Below are positions 1 to 9,237 of a stretch of DNA of 64,000 nt, piece after piece. The translations under genes and the position numbers were made by a program. The first letter of the stretch is position 1. Each line of letters begins with the position of its first letter. The notes beneath the pieces were generated by a model, which made no database searches, had not been told where the DNA came from, and saw only the letters and a list, made by a program, of their open reading frames with translations. Source of the stretch: Ypsolopha sequella (taxonomy: Eukaryota > Arthropoda > Insecta > Lepidoptera > Ypsolophidae); the NCBI GenBank assembly GCA_934047225.1, contig CAKOHE010000030.1, positions 310,001 to 374,000 of the forward strand, written 5' to 3'.

Positions 1-117
1 CATTCATCTGTAAGAAAATTTCGGCAATTTCATATGTAAAGACCTATTATTCAATATAATCTGTCTCGTAGCAGGAGCGAATACAAGTGACACTTGTACC
101 ACAAAATAGATACTACC

Positions 118-292
118 AAGGCCGGCTCCATACAACAAGCGAAAACAGACGCACACATGCATACACGCGTACGTATGATGATCTCGGCAGAATTTCGTAT
201 TGGCATTCGACCGACTTCACCCGAGATCGTCGTACGTACGCGTCTATGTGTGCGTGCGTCTGTTTTCGCTAGTTATGCGGAGTGAACCTTCT
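118..292. mobile_element. Hairpin MITE-like element
   Basis: Two inverted arms, about 138-187 and 221-270, are nearly perfect reverse complements (AGCGAAAACAGACGCA at the outer ends, ATCTCGG at the loop), with a 33-bp loop. Weaker pairing extends outward to about 118 and 292. No convincing target-site duplication is visible. The two short ORFs across it are explained by the palindrome and are not genes. Interpretation as a non-autonomous DNA transposon is inference. Confidence 0.6.
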
Positions 293-597
293 GTAAGTGG
301 TTATTTTGTGCTTGCTGTGGTCGCGTAGTCAGCACGTAGCTCGTGGACGTCGTAGCGTAGCTATAAATTTTGGAAATATACATGCTGTAAATAACCTGCG
401 ACCTTTAAATAAGGCCACGTACTGATCATACTGCACAACTATGTGAAAAAAAATTACCCGCGCAAGCTTTCAGAGAAAAAGTGCGGTAAAATTGATTTTA
501 TTAACAGTTTTGATGCATATAAAACATTTTATTTATGAACAGAAAATCACTTGTACTATCCCACAAATTCATTTAGAACTTCCTGACCGGTTTCGCC

Positions 598-720
598 TTT
601 GATGATGATGATGATGCCTCGTGGCCGTTTTCGGTCATAGTGACTGATCAAGGCTCAGAGCTTCGCTGGTGAGCCCTCCAATGGCTGACATAGCCTATTT
701 TGGCCTTTTATCAAATTTCA
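598..720. repeat. GATGAT microsatellite and SINE-like fragment
   Basis: A short GAT repeat leads into sequence beginning CCTCGTGGCCGTTTTCGG. Similar GAT-repeat-plus-CCTCGTGGCCG stretches recur in lepidopteran genomes as interspersed repeats (general knowledge, not checked here). No coding potential is seen. Confidence 0.3.
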
Positions 721-724
721 AGTT

Positions 725-1255
725 CAAATTTATTTATTTATCATAAGTGGGTACAAGATGAAGGATATGTACATGTTTATGCTTAGTCTATAACAATGTG
801 GTACCACAACAAAGGTGTTGCTGTTTCCTAGCTAGGTTTTTAGGTCTGTAAGTAAGGAGTAACAGCGCCATTCTCCTTGTGTTGGGAGCAGTTAAATTGT
901 AAAGTTAAAAGTAACTTGAAAATTAAAATAAATTTAAACAAAAACAAAAGGAGTGAGTGTCAGGGTGGTAGGGTGTGTGCGTGTGTGTTTGTAAGGGTGT
1001 GTTATTGTGTGAGGATGTGTTAGTGATAAGCGTATCCCTAGCCCTACGACTGTGGTCTTGGGATCAGTTTATTGAAAGTGCGATTGCACAGGCTACATAT
1101 CAAAAGCCCATTTACATAATTACAAGGGATGGCCGCAGATGGTCTTGCGTGGATCTCATCACGTTTGGCGCCGAGAACAGCTTTACGTTCTTTTTCAAAC
1201 TCAAACACCTTCTTTTGAACAGTGAGCCTCCATCCAGGACTGTCTTGGGCTAAAT
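725..1255 (-). pseudogene. LINE ORF2 C-terminal fragment with 3' tail
   Basis: On the minus strand, about 1255-1060 reads as the C-terminal tail of a non-LTR retrotransposon ORF2. There is a basic helical stretch (WRLTVQKKVFEFEKERK), then RDEIHARPSAAIPCNYVNG and a CSLC zinc-finger-like start. This pattern is common at the C-terminus of insect LINE polyproteins. The frame stops shortly afterwards and is followed by a GT-rich 3' UTR and an AAATAAATAAATT-type tail near 740. The fragment is 5' truncated. No reverse transcriptase motif remains and the exact clade is uncertain. Confidence 0.5.
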
Positions 1256-2606
1256 CTTTTCGCCTTTATGGCATTATCAAATGATACAATTTTTTACAAA
1301 TACAATTTTTTTTTATTTATACACAAGTAATTTTTACAATTCTTTGGAAGCTCCTTTTAAGCTAACAATAACCTGTATTAGGAGGGACCGTTCTTCCCTT
1401 GTTACATTGTTTTTGTACTTTTGTTAGTAGGAGAAAGGGTGAGTTGGTGTATGTGTTTGAGAGGGTGTGTGAGGGTGTGTGTGCGTGTGTAGTGTATGTG
1501 CTGAAATCTGTGTGGTATACATATTATTAGATTAGCTTTTTTTAATAATTTTATATAAATATGATAATTTTATTTCTATAGGAAAAATTAAATACATAAA
1601 TCAGGTAGTTATACTAAATGAATTTCTAATGGAAATGGAAGGCGAAAAAAGTTTGTGGCGTTAAAATAGTAGTTTATGCTACAAGGGCGAAAAGGAATAA
1701 ATTACGAGGACGAATTAAAACACGAGCGAAGCGAGCGTTTTAAACGTAACCGAGTAATTTATTGCTCTTACGCCCATGTATCATATTACGTTTTTCAATG
1801 CATAGTGTGAGGAAATAAAACAAAAATATAATCTTGTGAACTTTAAATTATGATTGGCTTAAAAGGACTGTATCAAGAGCCGTTAAACTGTGGAAAAAAA
1901 GTATAACATTTATGGTACACAGAAAAGGTTGCAGGTTAGCCAACTTGTAGTAAATAAATTAAAAAAAATAATAATAATAAAGCCCTAGGGCAAAATAATC
2001 GACTTTCTGTTCGGTTTTGATGCCATATTCGTGTTGTACGCTACGCGGTAGTAGGCTATAAGAAGAACTATATTTAGCTTTTGCTACGGGGTGCAGCGTA
2101 GCAATTATGAATTATATATAGGTATACAAAACCACAATTAAAAGTCTCAAGTCTGTTAATGGAAGTATGAAAGACATACTTTTATTTTATTGTATTAATG
2201 GTACTAATGACATTAATGACATATAAATTCACACTGAAGACTCGGTAAGTAGTCGGTGTCAAGGTGCGATGACCCTTTTTTGGGAAATACGCAAATAACT
2301 TTTTTCCTATTCCCTACAAACGCAAGCGTAGCCCCGAGTCAATAAATGAAAGAAAAAAAATGTATTTTGTAACAAAGGACTCAAATAAAAGTATAGATTT
2401 CTTTAAATAAATCTTTAATTATTTTATATTTTCGCTCAGTCAACGGGCGGAGTAACGCCTTACAATTTAGTCTAGCAAAAATGAATCCAAAATCAACTCA
2501 ATGCACGTTTATATAGGCAGGCGTAGCTTCCCCCTCCACTGCGGCTGCAGTGGGCGATTGCACGGCGCGCGCGGTTCGAGGCGGCGTGACGTCAGCATGA
2601 CGCACG
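1256..2606. other. Gene-poor repeat-derived interval
   Basis: AT-rich, with no supportable gene. It contains GT-rich runs (about 1440-1500) resembling another LINE 3' UTR. It also holds a short inverted repeat at about 1683-1768, with GGGCG...AATAAATTAC arms around a GAGCGAAGCGAGCG core of a kind often seen in moth repeats. Confidence 0.4.
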
Positions 2607-2714
2607 GCTATGGCTTGGCTTGGCTAGGCTTGGCTTGGCATGGCTTGGCTTGGCTTGGCATGGCTTGGCTTGGCTTGGCTTGGCTTGGCTTGGCTTGGCT
2701 TGGCTTGGCTTGGC
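2607..2714. repeat. TGGCT minisatellite
   Basis: A pentanucleotide TTGGC/TGGCT repeats about 20 times with occasional TGGCA variants. It creates a spurious Gly-Leu-Ala-Trp open frame on the plus strand. Length polymorphism between individuals would be expected. Confidence 0.9.
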
Positions 2715-3080
2715 GTTGGTTGTTACAATTTCTAAATTTCATAAAATATGTTAATGATCCGTATTCCGTGGTTTACACAGCCTCCAGTATGAACTTGGCT
2801 GTATAAATTCATGTCACCTTGTATAAAGGAGGATGGGGAGTAAAGGGCTAGAGACAATGATATTCCATAGCCCTAGATTATGCGACAGCGCGCCAAAAGT
2901 GGCCCCGTACAAACCCACTCAATACAGTTGAGGAGTGGGATTGTCGTTCAGACAGCGCGTGACCCCGCGTAACACAACACGCAAAATTGTTGCCTAAAAA
3001 AGTGTAAACCGACACCAGAAGGCAGCAAAAAAGAGATGGCGTCTCATATTTTTGGTGATTATTCAGTATTCACTACCTTA
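2715..3080. other. Interval without a gene
   Basis: Nothing coding is seen. About 2844-2880 shares, in inverse orientation, a short block (CTAGGGCTATGGAATATCAT) with about 14147-14170. This suggests a dispersed repeat. Confidence 0.35.
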
Positions 3081-3110
3081 TACTGGGTGGCGCAAAAGTA
3101 CTGACACTAT
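3081..3110 (+). repeat. Left TIR of the rosa-like element
   Basis: Thirty-base terminal repeat. It matches the reverse complement of 11749-11778 at 28 of 30 positions by eye. Confidence 0.85.
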
Positions 3111-3204
3111 AGAAAATACTAATATTTTTTTTAAATGGCGTCTCCTGTCTTCTTGAAATAAAAAATTGTGTAGTAAACAAATGTAAAATACACCAGAAAT
3201 AAAC

Positions 3205-3328
3205 ATGGATCGTTTTACTCCCCAAGAACGTGGAATAATAGTGTCAATGTTTTTACGGAATAATTTATCAGTGATAAAAATACAACGTGAGTTCCGTCGA
3301 CGATTTTCCCACCGCCCGGCACCGGTTG
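3205..3328 (+). pseudogene. rosa-like transposase, N-terminal part
   Basis: The ATG at 3205 opens a frame starting MDRFTPQERGIIVSMF, the DUF4817-type helix-turn-helix typical of this mariner group. It binds the element's TIRs in active relatives. After about 41 codons the frame is cut at GGTTG (3324-3328) by the Gypsy insertion. Removing that insertion and one GGTTG copy joins this frame directly to GRTFRRFAKRLKKTG at 8274, which confirms the split gene. Confidence 0.85.
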
Positions 3329-3500
3329 TGTAACACTTGAGTAATATTTGTATTTGAAGACATTAAAACCACTGATAAACTCTTAGGACTTTTATTTAGA
3401 TCTCAAAACAAATGTTACATCAGTCACCCAAGCGCGGACCAAGGGCATAGACAAACATAGCAGCCATAGACTATAACTAATGCCAGCTCTACACTTTACA
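3329..3500 (-). repeat. Gypsy-1 3' LTR
   Basis: 172 bp, TGTAACACTTGAG...CTTTACA on the plus strand. Identical to 8097-8268 except one G/A difference near 3356. Confidence 0.95.
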
Positions 3501-3515
3501 TCCTTCCCCTTAAGT
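3501..3515 (-). promoter_or_regulatory. Gypsy-1 polypurine tract
   Basis: On the minus strand AAGGGGAAGGA directly precedes the 3' LTR, the expected primer site for plus-strand DNA synthesis. Confidence 0.8.
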
Positions 3516-4014
3516 ATCTAGATACCTTCGTGGCACTCGAATGTTTTGTCTGTCCCTTAAGATCATTCTGTTAGGTTCACTCTGTAAGGGTACATCATTA
3601 TAATGATTACCATTAGGTTCAGAAAAAACAATAGAACTCTTATCACTACTACACTTGGGTTGGCTTATAGTATTAAAGTCACTATCGACATTACAATCTG
3701 AGTCACAATCAGTAAAGTTTACAGCTTTAAGAAATTTCCTATTTCTTCTCAGGATACTACCGTTAATAGTTCTTATTATGTAACTTCTAGGTTCTTTACA
3801 TATTGATATAACCCTTGCTCTATCCCACACCTTTCTCTCAAAATTGTAACACATTACTTTCTCTCCTATTTTTAATGGTCTCAATTCTTTGCTGGACCAG
3901 TCATAGTATTTTTTTTGAATTGATCTTTCTATGATCCTATTCTCATTAACTCTATGGTTTAAAGCCGGTTTCAACTGTAGTTTGGTGCATGGCATTTTTG
4001 TTTTAATAGATTTG
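3510..4014 (-). pseudogene. Gypsy-1 integrase C-terminal part
   Basis: Continues the integrase after the P-like insertion. The frame holds a post-catalytic C-terminal domain: LRPLKIGEKVMCYN, then a basic and aromatic stretch ending NRKFLKAV, followed by a polar acidic tail. The N-terminal residues predicted upstream of 4014 belong to the inserted element, not to the integrase. The stop lies beside the polypurine tract, so this is the last gene of the element. Confidence 0.8.
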
Positions 4015-4197
4015 TTTAAAAGCATCGAAATAATAAGGGTGGGAAGTATAAACGCGCTTGAAAATTGACGCCACTTAATAATTGCCACGGTGGGCATGTT
4101 CTTAGTTATAAGTGCCGCACGTCAAGCAGTCTCGTGACAGCTGTGCTAGAACTAAGTCGTCGAGTTTATACATGTAACGTTTAAAAAAAGCCACAAT

Positions 4198-4278
4198 ATG
4201 CCTAGTTGCATTGTGAAATGGTGTCTAAGCAACTCCACGAAACATTCCAAGCGTGATGGTATAAGTTTCTATGCATAA
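4198..4278 (+). pseudogene. THAP zinc-finger N-terminus
   Basis: The ATG at 4198 opens a 26-codon frame starting MPSCIVKWCLSNSTK and ending GISFY. The C-x4-C pair and the VSF/ISF motif are the start of a THAP DNA-binding domain, the N-terminal domain of P-element transposases. It stops where the homologous frame at 17715 has a splice donor (TTTCATAG|GTAAG). Here that site is degraded (ATGCATAAG), so exon 1 appears to run into a stop. The rest of the domain is not found. Confidence 0.6.
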
Positions 4279-5496
4279 GTATGAAAATTGACATAATTTT
4301 TCAAACATTAGTCGAAAATAAATAACCTAAGAATAATTTAAAATGAACCACATAAGTTTATAGTCGGTTGTAGCATTTTCGTCCCTATCACTTTACTATA
4401 AATATAACAAAAGAGTCTAAATTGTGTGGGGCTGCCGCCGTAGACGTGGTACATGAGAATTGGATGGTGTTATGCACGAAAGAGTATGCATGCAGTAGGT
4501 ACTAAGTCGTAGATATATCAAAACAGTACTGAGTATATTTTGAGATTTTATTAAAAGTTTCTTTTATTATTTTATTATTATGCTGTTATGATCATGTGAA
4601 ATTGCAATTTTCCCAAATTCTGATAATAATATATACATGAATATTAGTTCAAATAGTTATACGAATTTTTTTTTAATACAGCACGCACTTAACCCTTTTT
4701 ATAGCTGCGTATCTAACGTTTTAAATAAATATTTTTTTCTTGTTTAACATTTCTGTATTTTGATTCCAGCATCTAATGAAAAAATATTTTTAGTTATGTG
4801 TGGTACATAAGTAAAGTATAAATCTGTAGTTATTGTATCATACATTTTTTTATTACTTTAATTCTGGTATTTTATTTGTTATACTTATTGCTAAGTATAT
4901 TGTGGCACAACCTGGCAAACAAATATCAAAAGTTTTTCGATAAGGGTATCCAATATATTTATGGACGGAACCGCATATAATATTTTCATACAATTTGACC
5001 GGTAAAATTGTTTGTCAAGAGAAAATCCCAGATTTAGCACAAAAATTTCTACAAGCATATCTAAAATTATTTCAAGTATTCACAAAAAACAAGTTATCTT
5101 TGTTCATCAGTGTTATTTATTAATAATCTTGATCCCTGCCGAATGTTGCATAAACATATCCATTTTTATGACGGATAATCCTGCCTATTCGAGTTTTTTT
5201 GCTTAGAGCGTCATTCGACTTTGTTGTCTTGTTTCGTTCACACACAGCATATTGGTAGAGGACCACGATAATGTCGCTTACTTGCTGATTGTCAATTGGT
5301 TTTGAATCATTGTGTTGAAGGTGTACAACCATGAAAAAAGGTATAAAGTTGCGAAGTAGTAACATGGTAAATTTACTTTAAAAAACTTTTTTGCTAGGCA
5401 TACAGAGGTGGGGAGATAACATCACGTGATTTTTGCTGACCAATGAGCTAAGCGTCTGTCATACACCACAAAGCACACAACCTTCAAAATGTGGCG
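4279..5496. other. P-1 interior without genes
   Basis: AT-rich with scattered stops. Short open frames near 5012-5365 show no recognisable domain. Probably what remains after loss of the transposase gene body. Confidence 0.5.
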
Positions 5497-5562
5497 TCAC
5501 GTTTTAATGGCGTTTCCTACTGAGATTATACTTCCCTTTATAATTATTTCGATGTTTAAAAG

Positions 5563-6276
5563 CAATTGTGCAAGGGAATAACCTATCCCTACTAATTCGG
5601 TATTCCTATAATTCATCAAAGCTGTACTTAAATCAGTTTTACTCTCCAAACATTTTTTTAGCATGGTTTTGCAAATATTGACAGCTTTCTCAGCTAAGCC
5701 ATTAGATTGAGGATACCTTGGGCTAGAATAAATACAGGAGAAATCCCACTCTTTAGCAAATGTCTTAAATTGTGAACTGTTAAACGGCATATTGTCTGCC
5801 TGCAGTTTTTCTGGAACGCCAAATCTGTTAAAAATTGATTTTAATGCACTAATTACATGATTAGCTTCTTTACCTGTAGGCAGTGGGTACATTTCAAGCC
5901 AGTTACTATAAGAGTCTATTACAGCAAGATAGTCTTTGTTTTGGTATGTAAAGATGTCACAGGCAATCCTTTGCCACGCTCTAAGTGGCAGTTCATACTG
6001 AAGCAATGGTTGTTTTGTGTTACAACTGCTGAATTTATTACAAATCATACAATTTTTTATGCAGTTTTCAATATCAGATGACATTCCTTTCCAATATATG
6101 CATTCTCTCGCACGCCGTTTACATTTATTGATTCCTAAATGACCCTCATGGACTAGTTCAATCAATTTGTGCTGTAGTGATTGTGGTACAATAAGTTTGT
6201 ACTGTAGGAACAGTAAATCATCATCTAATCTAATCTCATGCCTTAATCTATAATAATGTTTCAACTCAAATGACAA
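5563..6276 (-). pseudogene. Gypsy-1 integrase N-terminal and catalytic part
   Basis: Integrase of a Ty3/Gypsy element, which inserts the element cDNA into chromosomal DNA. The HHCC zinc domain is visible (HEGHLGINKCKRRA, then CIKNCMICNKF). The catalytic core follows, with Asp in ACDIFTYQNKDYLAVIDSYS, Asp in LQADNMPFNSSQF and Glu in QSNGLAEKAV. The frame is open upstream into sequence that lies beyond the deleted RT/RNase H region. It is broken downstream at 5562 by the P-like element and resumes at 4014. Confidence 0.85.
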
Positions 6277-6314
6277 TTTGTTTTGATCAGGCCAGCCCTT
6301 GGTGGCAAACTCCT

Positions 6315-8030
6315 TTATCTTTGATAATACCGGATCATTATCAATCGCCTTCCCCTTAGAAAAAGGTGAGAGAAAGATGTGTTGAACGTGGTCAGCTCAG
6401 AACTTGCTTTATCCAGCCTAACTTGTAGGTACCCGTCCTTCATATCGAGCACAGTGAAGACTTTTTTGCCAGAGAACTTGGCCGCAATACTGTCAGCAGT
6501 TGGAATAGGGAAATGTTCACGTTTAATGGCCTCATTCAAGCGTCTCGGGTCAATGCATAGTCTCAAGTCTCCATTCTTCTTATAAGCTATCACTAATGAA
6601 TTAACCCAATCTGTTGGTTTTTCCACTTTCTCAATTATATTTTGTCTCTCCATTTCTTCAAGTTTATTTTTCAATTTATCATGTAGCGACAGTGGCACAG
6701 GTCTTGCTCTTTTCACTGATGGTATAGCATTTTCTTGCAGCTTAATGTTATATTCTTTTGGGTAGGAGCCAAGGCCCATAAAAGTTTCATGACACTTAAA
6801 AACAAAATCATCTTTGTTAACAAAAATTTGCTTGTCACCTTCGGCCATTTTGTCAATATTTTCTATTATTTTCAACTCCAGTATTGATTTTAATCCCAAC
6901 AAAGGACTTGAGGCAGTGTTAAAGACATAGAAGTCTAAATTGTATGTCTTATTTTTGTACACACACGGTAAGTTGACAACACCCAGTGGTTTTATCCTCT
7001 CACCTCCATATGCAACTAACACGGTGTTGGTTCCTTGTAGTGGCTTCTCAGAAAGCTTTCCTTCATAATCACCTTGTGTAATGATATTTGATTCTGCCCC
7101 TGTGTCTATTTTAAATGTTATGTATTTTCCATTCACTTTCAATTCCTTATGCCATTGTGTCTTATTTGTAATGCTATTAATTTCTGCAATGGAGCAAATG
7201 AACAGTGTGTTGTCTTCATTTTCTGGTTCTTCTTCAAGCTGATTTATCCGGTTTCTGTTAAATGACTTGCACATGGGTGCAAAATGACCCAGTTTGCTAC
7301 ATTTGTGACATGGCTTTTGGTAAGCTGGACAGTTTCTGATAGCATGACTCATTCCACATCTTGAGCACTTCCTGGTGCTATTATTATTATTATTTCTCTT
7401 TATTTCTGAGTAAGTCTTTTTCTGAATAACATCGATTTCTGTTTCTTCAGGAATGTTGTCTTCTTTCATAGCCTTTAATTGAGCCTTTGTTGTTTCAGTT
7501 GCTTTGCATGCATCATTTGCTTGTTTGAGTGTTAATTGAGGTTCTCTAAGCAGCCTTTCAACGGTGTGTTTGCATCTTAATCCGATGACTAGGCGGTCTC
7601 TGATCATCTCCTCCGGCTTGTCATAATCGCATAGTTTTACTTGGGTTTTGAGCTCGGTCAAAAAGGCGTCAAATGGTTGGTCTGGTTTCTGAATAATATT
7701 ATTGAATTTGTACCTCTCAAATATAATATTGCTTTTTGGAGCAAAATGGTCTTTATATTTCTTTAGGAGCTCTGTTAGTGTTTTAGATTCGGTGAAGTTG
7801 TTGTAAATTGCGATTGCCTCCACCCCAATGACATTTAATAGAAACGCTATTTTCCTATCATCCGTCTCATTATTTAGGCCAGCTGCCCTAACATAGATTT
7901 CAAATTGTTGGCGAAACCTTTTCCAATCGGCAGGGAGGTTTTTGCTAGAGGTAACTCTTAATTCCTCCGGTATTCTCAATGAGATGCTTGCGGCCTCCAT
8001 ATTATTTTCTTCTTTTATGGTCGGCAACAT
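6315..8030 (-). pseudogene. Gypsy-1 gag-protease-RT, truncated
   Basis: 571-codon frame. About the first 200 residues are a Gag-like helical region (RIPEELRVTSSKNLPADWK). Two zinc knuckles follow near residues 224-255 (CSRCGMSHAIRNC and CHKCSKLGHFAPMC), which bind element RNA. Retropepsin has its catalytic Asp in FKIDTGAESNIIT near residue 310. The RT fingers and palm begin near 440 and reach LDMKDGYLQVRLD near 530. The frame then breaks (FSHLFLRGRRL). The YxDD box, thumb and RNase H are absent, and the sequence jumps to the pre-integrase linker near 6360. This is an internal deletion of several hundred bases, so the copy cannot reverse transcribe itself. Confidence 0.85.
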
Positions 8031-8077
8031 CTGTCGAGCGTGTATCGTTCATAGTTTTATTCCACCTTGCTGTTATA

Positions 8078-8096
8078 GGTTCGTGACCTGACACCA
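8078..8096 (-). promoter_or_regulatory. Gypsy-1 primer binding site
   Basis: Immediately inside the 5' LTR the minus strand reads TGGTGTCAGGTCACGAACC, a TGG-starting tRNA 3'-end complement as expected for minus-strand priming. The tRNA identity was not determined. Confidence 0.75.
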
Positions 8097-8268
8097 TGTA
8101 ACACTTGAGTAATATTTGTATTTAAAGACATTAAAACCACTGATAAACTCTTAGGACTTTTATTTAGATCTCAAAACAAATGTTACATCAGTCACCCAAG
8201 CGCGGACCAAGGGCATAGACAAACATAGCAGCCATAGACTATAACTAATGCCAGCTCTACACTTTACA
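8097..8268 (-). repeat. Gypsy-1 5' LTR
   Basis: 172 bp partner of 3329-3500. It starts the element transcript, which runs leftward. Confidence 0.95.
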
Positions 8269-9237
8269 GGTTGGTCGCACTTTTCGACGCTTTGCCAAAC
8301 GCCTCAAAAAAACTGGCTCAACATTGGATATACCTAAATCTGGCAGACCAAGAACTGGCCGTTCAGAGAAAATATCGATGCTGTGCGCGAAGATGTGGAA
8401 GAGTGTCCAGAAACATCAACGAGGTGACGTGCCACGCAATTGGGCATTTCTAGGCGGACTTTGCAGCGTATTTTGGTGGAAGACTTGAAGATGTTTCTGT
8501 ATAAAACTCAGATGACTCACCAGCTGCTGCCTACTGACCACCGGGCTCGTCTAGAGTACAGCCAGCGCGTCATCAATCTGAACCTTGAAGAGGATGATTT
8601 TCCTTCAAAATTGCTTATGAGCGACGAAGCGCATTTTCATCTCTCTGGACATGTTAATAAGCAAAATACTCGCTTCTGGGGTCCTGAAAATCCGTGTATA
8701 ATTCAAGAAACACCTTTACACCGACTAAAAGTTACAATGTGGTGTGGCGTCTGTGCCGAAAGAGTGATCGGACCCAATTTTTTCGAAGACACTGCAGGCA
8801 ATGCGGTATCTGTAACTGGCGAGCGCTACAGAACCATGTTATGGGAGTTTCTGATACTCAGTTTGGATGAATTGGGGATGGAGCACATCTGGTTCCAACA
8901 AAATGGCGCCACGGCACACACAGCGCGCGACACTATGGACTTAGTGAGGGACACCTTTCCAGGCCGTGTCATCTCCCGTTTTGGCGATTTGCATTGGCCT
9001 GCAAGATCGCCCGATCTGACGAGTCCAGACTTCTTTCTTTGGGGTTATTTGAAATCTGTGGTGTATGTGAATAAGCCACAGTCTCTCGAAGCCCTAAAAG
9101 AAAATATTCATCGAGAAATAAGGAACATATCACCGGAAGTGTTGCGACAAGTTACGGAAAATGTAATAAATAGGGCTCAAATGTGCACCAACTCCAGAGG
9201 TTACCATTTAAAAGACATCATCTTTAAATTTTGGTGA
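8269..9237 (+). pseudogene. rosa-like transposase, catalytic part
   Basis: Continuation of the transposase after the Gypsy insertion. Near 8361 the frame shifts, and at about 8425 an in-frame TGA stands where Arg would be expected. The longest open stretch starts near 8440 and runs to the TGA at 9237. The first catalytic Asp is in LLMSDEAHFHLSG. The second should be in WFQQDG but reads WFQQNGATAHTA, an Asp-to-Asn change. The third is in RSPDLTSPDFFLWGYLK. Forty-one residues separate the second and third positions, defining the DD41D (rosa) class. The frameshift, stop and missing Asp make this a dead gene. Confidence 0.85.

Larger units (their letters stand above)
4023..5554 (+). mobile_element. 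P-like transposon with THAP remnant (P-1)
   Basis: Inserted in the Gypsy-1 integrase. Ends read CATCGAAATAAT at 4023 and its reverse complement at 5554. The inverted match continues through GGGAAGTATAA with small gaps. An exact 8-bp duplication TTTAAAAG flanks it (4015-4022 and 5555-5562). CAT-type ends, an 8-bp TSD and an internal THAP start fit the P superfamily. Only 1.5 kb long with no full transposase, it must be non-autonomous. Confidence 0.85.
3329..8268 (-). mobile_element. Gypsy-1 LTR retrotransposon
   Basis: A complete Ty3/Gypsy element on the minus strand, bounded by 172-bp LTRs (TG...CA) and a 5-bp duplication GGTTG (3324-3328 and 8269-8273). Coding order on the minus strand is gag, zinc knuckles, protease, RT (truncated), integrase. 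A P-like transposon (4023-5554) splits the integrase end. The two LTRs differ at one base only, so the insertion is recent, yet the RT/RNase H section is internally deleted. Confidence 0.95.

Noticed and set aside
2501..2806. Gly/Leu/Ala/Trp repeat protein
   Set aside because: Produced by the TGGCT minisatellite; no conserved context.
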